Assembly: GCA_023150375.1 (NCBI GenBank)
Contig: JAKLLA010000012.1
Span: forward strand, 87,708-151,707
Direction of reading: 5' to 3'
Origin: Burkholderiaceae bacterium
Lineage (GTDB): Bacteria > Pseudomonadota > Gammaproteobacteria > Burkholderiales > Burkholderiaceae_C
Length of the DNA stretch: 64,000 bases
Both the position numbers and the translations under genes were made by a program. This document shows, in pieces, positions 61,234 to 64,000 of the stretch. The notes below the pieces were generated by a model. That model did no database searches. It was not told where the DNA came from and saw only the letters and a program-made list of their open reading frames with translations. Each line of letters starts with the position of its first letter. Position 1 is the first letter of the stretch.

Positions 61234-62280
61234 ATGAGTTCTCCCGCCGTGGCGGTCAACGCCCGCTACCTGCTGCACCGGGTCACCGGCATCCAGCGCT
61301 ACGCCCGCGAGATCGTGGCGCGGCTGCCCGCTTCGGGCCACCGCCTGGTCGAGGCGCCGGACTGGGCCAAGGGGGCCAAGGGCCACCTCTGGGAGCAGCT
61401 GCCGCTGCACGCCCGGGCCGGCCGCGCGCTGCTCTGGAACCCCTGCCAGACCGGCCCGGTGGGGCGGCGACGGCAGGTGGTCACGGTGCACGACATGGGC
61501 ACCTTCGACCACCCGGGCTCCTACGCCAAGGGCTTCGCGGCCTGGTATCGCTGGTGCATGGCTTCGGTGGCGGCGCGGGCCGAGCATGTCATTGCCGTGT
61601 CCACCTTCACCAAGGAACGGCTGCTGCACCACGTGCCGATCGACCCGGAGCGTGTCACCGTCGTCCTCGAGGGGGCCGATGCCCGCTTTCGCCGCGCCGA
61701 CCCTGCACAGGTGGAGGCCCTGCGGCGCCGCCTGGGGATCGGCCCCGCGCAGCGCATCGTGCTCAGCCTGGGCTCGCTCGAGCCGCGCAAGAACCTCGCC
61801 GCGCTGCTGCAGGCCTGGCAGGCCATCGGCAGCGGCATCGCCGAGGACGCGCTGCTGGTGCTGGTGGGCAAGCGCGGCGACCCGGCGGTGTTCCGCGGCC
61901 TGGGGGTCGAGCAGGTGCCTGCGCGCGTGCTCTTCACCGGCTACCTGCCCGACGAGGACCTGCCGGCGATGTACACGGCCGCCACCGCCTTCGTCTACCC
62001 CTCGCTGTACGAGGGCTTCGGCCTGCCGGTGCTGGAGGCCATGTCCTGCGGCACGCCGGTGGTGACCTCGAACCTCTCGTCGCTGCCCGAGGTGGCCGGC
62101 GATGCCGCGCTGCTGGTGAATCCCCGCAGCGCCGAAGAACTCCAGGCGGCGCTGCGCCGCTGCCTGGACGACGCCGACTGGCTGCAGACCGCCGCGGCCG
62201 CCGGCCTGCGCCAGGCGCAGCGCTTCTCCTGGGACCGGGCCGCGCGCGAGACCTGGGACCTGCTGGCCGCACACGCCTGA
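61234..62280 (+). CDS. Family 4 glycosyltransferase
   Basis: 348 residues; GAGGAGG lies just before ATG 61234. The N-domain starts AVNARYLLHRVTGIQRYAREIVARLP, as in mannosyltransferases of the WbaZ/MtfB type. It has 'VVTVHDMGTFDHPGSYAKGFAAWYRWCMASVAARAEHVIAVSTFTKERLLHHVPIDPERVTVVLEGAD'. The donor domain shows LSLGSLEPRKNLAALLQAWQAI and 'FVYPSLYEGFGLPVLEAMSCGTPVVTSNLSSLPEVAGDAALLVNP' with the E-x7-E pair intact. It probably transfers a mannose-like sugar, by family resemblance. Confidence 0.9.
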   Translation: MSSPAVAVNARYLLHRVTGIQRYAREIVARLPASGHRLVEAPDWAKGAKGHLWEQLPLHARAGRALLWNPCQTGPVGRRRQVVTVHDMGTFDHPGSYAKGFAAWYRWCMASVAARAEHVIAVSTFTKERLLHHVPIDPERVTVVLEGADARFRRADPAQVEALRRRLGIGPAQRIVLSLGSLEPRKNLAALLQAWQAIGSGIAEDALLVLVGKRGDPAVFRGLGVEQVPARVLFTGYLPDEDLPAMYTAATAFVYPSLYEGFGLPVLEAMSCGTPVVTSNLSSLPEVAGDAALLVNPRSAEELQAALRRCLDDADWLQTAAAAGLRQAQRFSWDRAARETWDLLAAHA

Positions 62281-63408
62281 ATGCCACCGACGATGCCTGC
62301 CGCTGCCGCCCCGATGCCTGCCTCTCCCCTCCCCAGCGGCAACCTGAAGTCGCTGCAGATCCTGCGCGCGGTGGCGGCCACCGCCGTGGTGTACTGCCAC
62401 ATCGACACCACGCCGGACATCGGCACCTTCGGGGTCGACATCTTCTTCGTGCTCAGCGGCTTCGTCATGGCGATGGTGATCGCCAACGGGCAGCGGCCCT
62501 ACGAGTTCGCGATGAGCCGCGTTGCCCGCATCGTGCCGATGTACTGGCTGCTGACCACGGCGCTGCTGCTGGTGGCCTGGCTGGCACCGGGGCTGCTGAA
62601 CTCGACCACCGCCGACCTGGGCAACTACGCCCGCTCGCTGGCCTTCGTGCCGTACTTCAAGGAAAACGGCGAACTGCATCCGATGCTGGCGGTCGGCTGG
62701 ACGCTGAACTACGAGATGCTGTTCTACGCCTGCGTGCTGGCGGCGATCGTGCTGGTGCGGCGCTTCTACCTGCCGGCCACGCTGCTGCTGATGGCCGCGC
62801 TCTACCTGGCCGGGGCGAGCGGCGCCTTCGGCCGCGTCGCCACCGCCTTCCTCGGCAACGCGCTGGTGGCGGAGTTCGCCTTCGGCATGCTGGTCTTCGA
62901 GGCCCGCCGTCGCCAGCTCCTGCCCGCGCTGCGCCCGGCCGCGGCGCTGACGCTGGCCCTGGCCGCCTTCGTCTACATGGCCTGGGTGGAGCAGCCCGTC
63001 GTGCCGGGCCGCTTCCTCCACTTCGGCATCCCGGCCGCGCTGATGCTCGTCGCGCTGGTCAGCCTGGAGGCGCCCTGCTTCGCGTCGAACCCGGCCTGGG
63101 TGCGGGTGCTGGCGCGCATCGGCGATGCGAGCTACGCCACCTACCTGAGCCACACCTTCGTCGTCGAAGGCATCCGCAAGGTGCTGCACCAGAAGCTGGA
63201 CCTGCTCGACCCCTACGGCCCCGTCGGCGTGGTCGTCGTGATCGGCCTGGCGCTGGCGGTCGGACAGTTGCTGTACGAGCTGCTGGACCGGCCGCTGAGC
63301 GCGGCCGCGCGCCGACTGCTCATCCCCGGCAGGCGCGTGCCGGAGGATCGGGCCGGACTGAGGATCGAGCCCTACGCGCGCGGGTCGATGCCGTCGCGCA
63401 GGTTCTGA
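62281..63408 (+). CDS. Acyltransferase 3-family membrane O-acyltransferase
   Basis: 375 residues with about ten membrane helices, starting directly after the preceding stop codon. The family opening is LKSLQILRAVAATAVVYCHIDTTPDIGTFGVDIFFVLSGFVMAMVI, with the conserved Arg and His of the first helix (LRAVAA...YCHID). 'YEFAMSRVARIVPMYWLLTTALLL', 'HPMLAVGWTLNYEMLFYACVLA' and 'IGDASYATYLSHTFVVEGIRK' follow. Such proteins O-acetylate or succinylate polysaccharides at the membrane. It is the last clear gene of the rightward EPS operon. Confidence 0.88.
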   Translation: MPPTMPAAAAPMPASPLPSGNLKSLQILRAVAATAVVYCHIDTTPDIGTFGVDIFFVLSGFVMAMVIANGQRPYEFAMSRVARIVPMYWLLTTALLLVAWLAPGLLNSTTADLGNYARSLAFVPYFKENGELHPMLAVGWTLNYEMLFYACVLAAIVLVRRFYLPATLLLMAALYLAGASGAFGRVATAFLGNALVAEFAFGMLVFEARRRQLLPALRPAAALTLALAAFVYMAWVEQPVVPGRFLHFGIPAALMLVALVSLEAPCFASNPAWVRVLARIGDASYATYLSHTFVVEGIRKVLHQKLDLLDPYGPVGVVVVIGLALAVGQLLYELLDRPLSAAARRLLIPGRRVPEDRAGLRIEPYARGSMPSRRF

Positions 63409-63446
63409 AAGGACATCGATTCGACGGTCCCGGAATCTTGTCGATC

Positions 63447-63701
63447 GTGGAGGCCCAGGCGGACAAGACCTGTCCGCGGTTCGAGCGCATCCGCACCGGC
63501 GGGTCGTCTCGGGCGAAGGCGGGCGACCTGGTGCGCGACACGGTACGCCGGCACATCCACAACCGCATGCCGTTGCGGGCGCTGGCGACGCTGGCGCGCG
63601 GCTGGCATCCGCAGCTGCCGCTGTCGCTGTATGGCCGCACGCTGCTCGCGATCCTCTTCGGCGGCAGCCCGCTGCGCTTCTTCCGGCGCAAGCGGGTCTG
63701 A
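63447..63701 (+). CDS. Short orphan reading frame, possible remnant of an EPS gene
   Basis: 84 residues if the GTG at 63447 is used; the start is a guess and no good ribosome-binding site is seen. The frame has the very high third-position GC of the surrounding genes, so it looks coding. The C-terminal half is basic and hydrophobic: RRHIHNRMPLRALATLARGWHPQLPLSLYGRTLLAILFGG, ending FFRRKRV. I recognise no family. It might be the tail of a gene whose front was lost, possibly linked to the inverted repeat that begins at its stop codon. Confidence 0.4.
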   Translation: MEAQADKTCPRFERIRTGGSSRAKAGDLVRDTVRRHIHNRMPLRALATLARGWHPQLPLSLYGRTLLAILFGGSPLRFFRRKRV

Positions 63702-63858
63702 ACCTGTGAACGAACCCGCCATGCCCGCTGTCCACGCCCCCAGGCGCCCGCTCTTCGTTGCAAATGCTCGCCATGGCCCGCGCTATGGCTGCGCTTTGCG
63801 CCTCGATCGGACGCCCGTGGACGCGTCCCTCGGACACGGCCGGTTCATTCACAGGTTC
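63700..63858. repeat. Imperfect inverted repeat pair enclosing about 100 bp
   Basis: The arms at 63700-63727 and 63831-63858 match at 24 of 28 positions; the outermost 17 bases, GAACCTGTGAACGAACC on the left, differ at one position. The enclosed 103 bp hold no convincing gene. The arrangement could be a MITE-like element, the remains of an insertion, or a long-range terminator. It comes right after the short orphan frame and before a possible mobile gene. Confidence 0.45.
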
Positions 63859-63930
63859 TGAGAGGGTGTATCCCAAATCAATATCTCGTGTGCACGCCGA
63901 TGCAGAATCGGCCGACTCGCGAGGGATCGA

Positions 63931-64000
63931 ATGGGAAGTGCGCAAGCAAAGATCAAGGGGCGCCCGGGGCGCAAGCCCGTGTTGACGGCTGATCACGGCG
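63931..64000 (+). CDS. N-terminal fragment of a gene cut by the window edge
   Basis: The frame starts at ATG 63931 and remains open to the end of the window: MGSAQAKIKGRPGRKPVLTADHG. The basic start with GRPGRKP is common in DNA-binding proteins and some transposases, but 23 residues do not identify a family. The 70 bp upstream are less GC-rich and contain a 6-bp hairpin (GCCGAT / ATCGGC, 63896-63912). A transposase is possible, not shown. Confidence 0.3.
   Translation, partial: MGSAQAKIKGRPGRKPVLTADHG

Noticed and set aside
60847..63996. 1049-codon open frame on the - strand opposite the EPS glycosyltransferase genes
   Set aside because: Low-complexity Arg/Gln/Gly/His product; the + strand has clear GT4 and acyltransferase motifs.

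Overview
The window is very GC-rich and densely coded, with long overlapping operons, ATGA/GTGA start-stop overlaps and almost no spare DNA. The gene content points to a betaproteobacterium of the order Burkholderiales, most likely a Leptothrix/Sphaerotilus/Rubrivivax-type relative: a glucokinase-RpiR fusion, a PedF-type cytochrome c-550, a Bug-family receptor and EpsF/EpsG-like exopolysaccharide proteins. This placement is inference from gene families; no 16S gene, tRNA gene or CRISPR array was seen.

Layout. (1) 1-13.7 kb: maltodextrin uptake and breakdown. A leftward operon encodes a secreted GH13 amylase, MalK, MalE, an unusual MalF with a long N-terminal sensor-like extension, MalG, two secreted glucodextranase-type (DOMON-like) proteins and an outer-membrane barrel. 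It diverges from a glucokinase/RpiR-regulator fusion across a 315-bp region holding two imperfect HexR-like palindromes. (2) 13.8-22 kb: a gamma-glutamyltransferase-family protein, a small Lys/Glu/Ala-repeat exported protein, a TRAP transporter (DctQM, no DctP) downstream of a Cache-type two-component system, a small phosphatase-like protein, YqeY and ribosomal protein S21.

(3) 22-35.6 kb: accessory genes of PQQ-dependent alcohol oxidation. These are a MoxJ-like periplasmic protein, cytochrome c-550 PedF, an AcoR-type sigma-54 activator, a metallo-beta-lactamase-fold protein that has lost its metal ligands, a divergent PqqB paralogue, an ABC-2 exporter set (ATPase, beta-propeller, periplasmic binding protein, permease), and then an undescribed-looking ExbB/ExbD-like proton-channel pair with a membrane protein, a lipoprotein and a Bug receptor. 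Two sigma-54 (-24/-12) promoters with exact spacing flank the regulator. Neither the quinoprotein dehydrogenase nor PQQ synthesis genes lie in the window.

(4) 35.6-63.4 kb: exopolysaccharide synthesis. A leftward operon makes unusual nucleotide sugars: a CDP-glucose branch (RfbF, RfbG), an RfbC-like epimerase, a C-methyltransferase, FdtA/FdtB-like enzymes, a class III aminotransferase, a PIG-L deacetylase and an aminopeptidase-like protein. After UvrD helicase comes a short leftward pair (GT4 and the initiating sugar transferase), diverging from a rightward Wzx/Wzy-type operon: chain-length protein, flippase, polymerase, five glycan-modifying or transferring enzymes, an EpsG-like kinase, an epimerase and an acyltransferase. 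A 14-bp motif is shared by the leaders of the two large EPS operons. (5) 63.4-64 kb: a short orphan reading frame, a 28-bp imperfect inverted repeat and the beginning of a gene cut by the window edge, possibly a mobile element.
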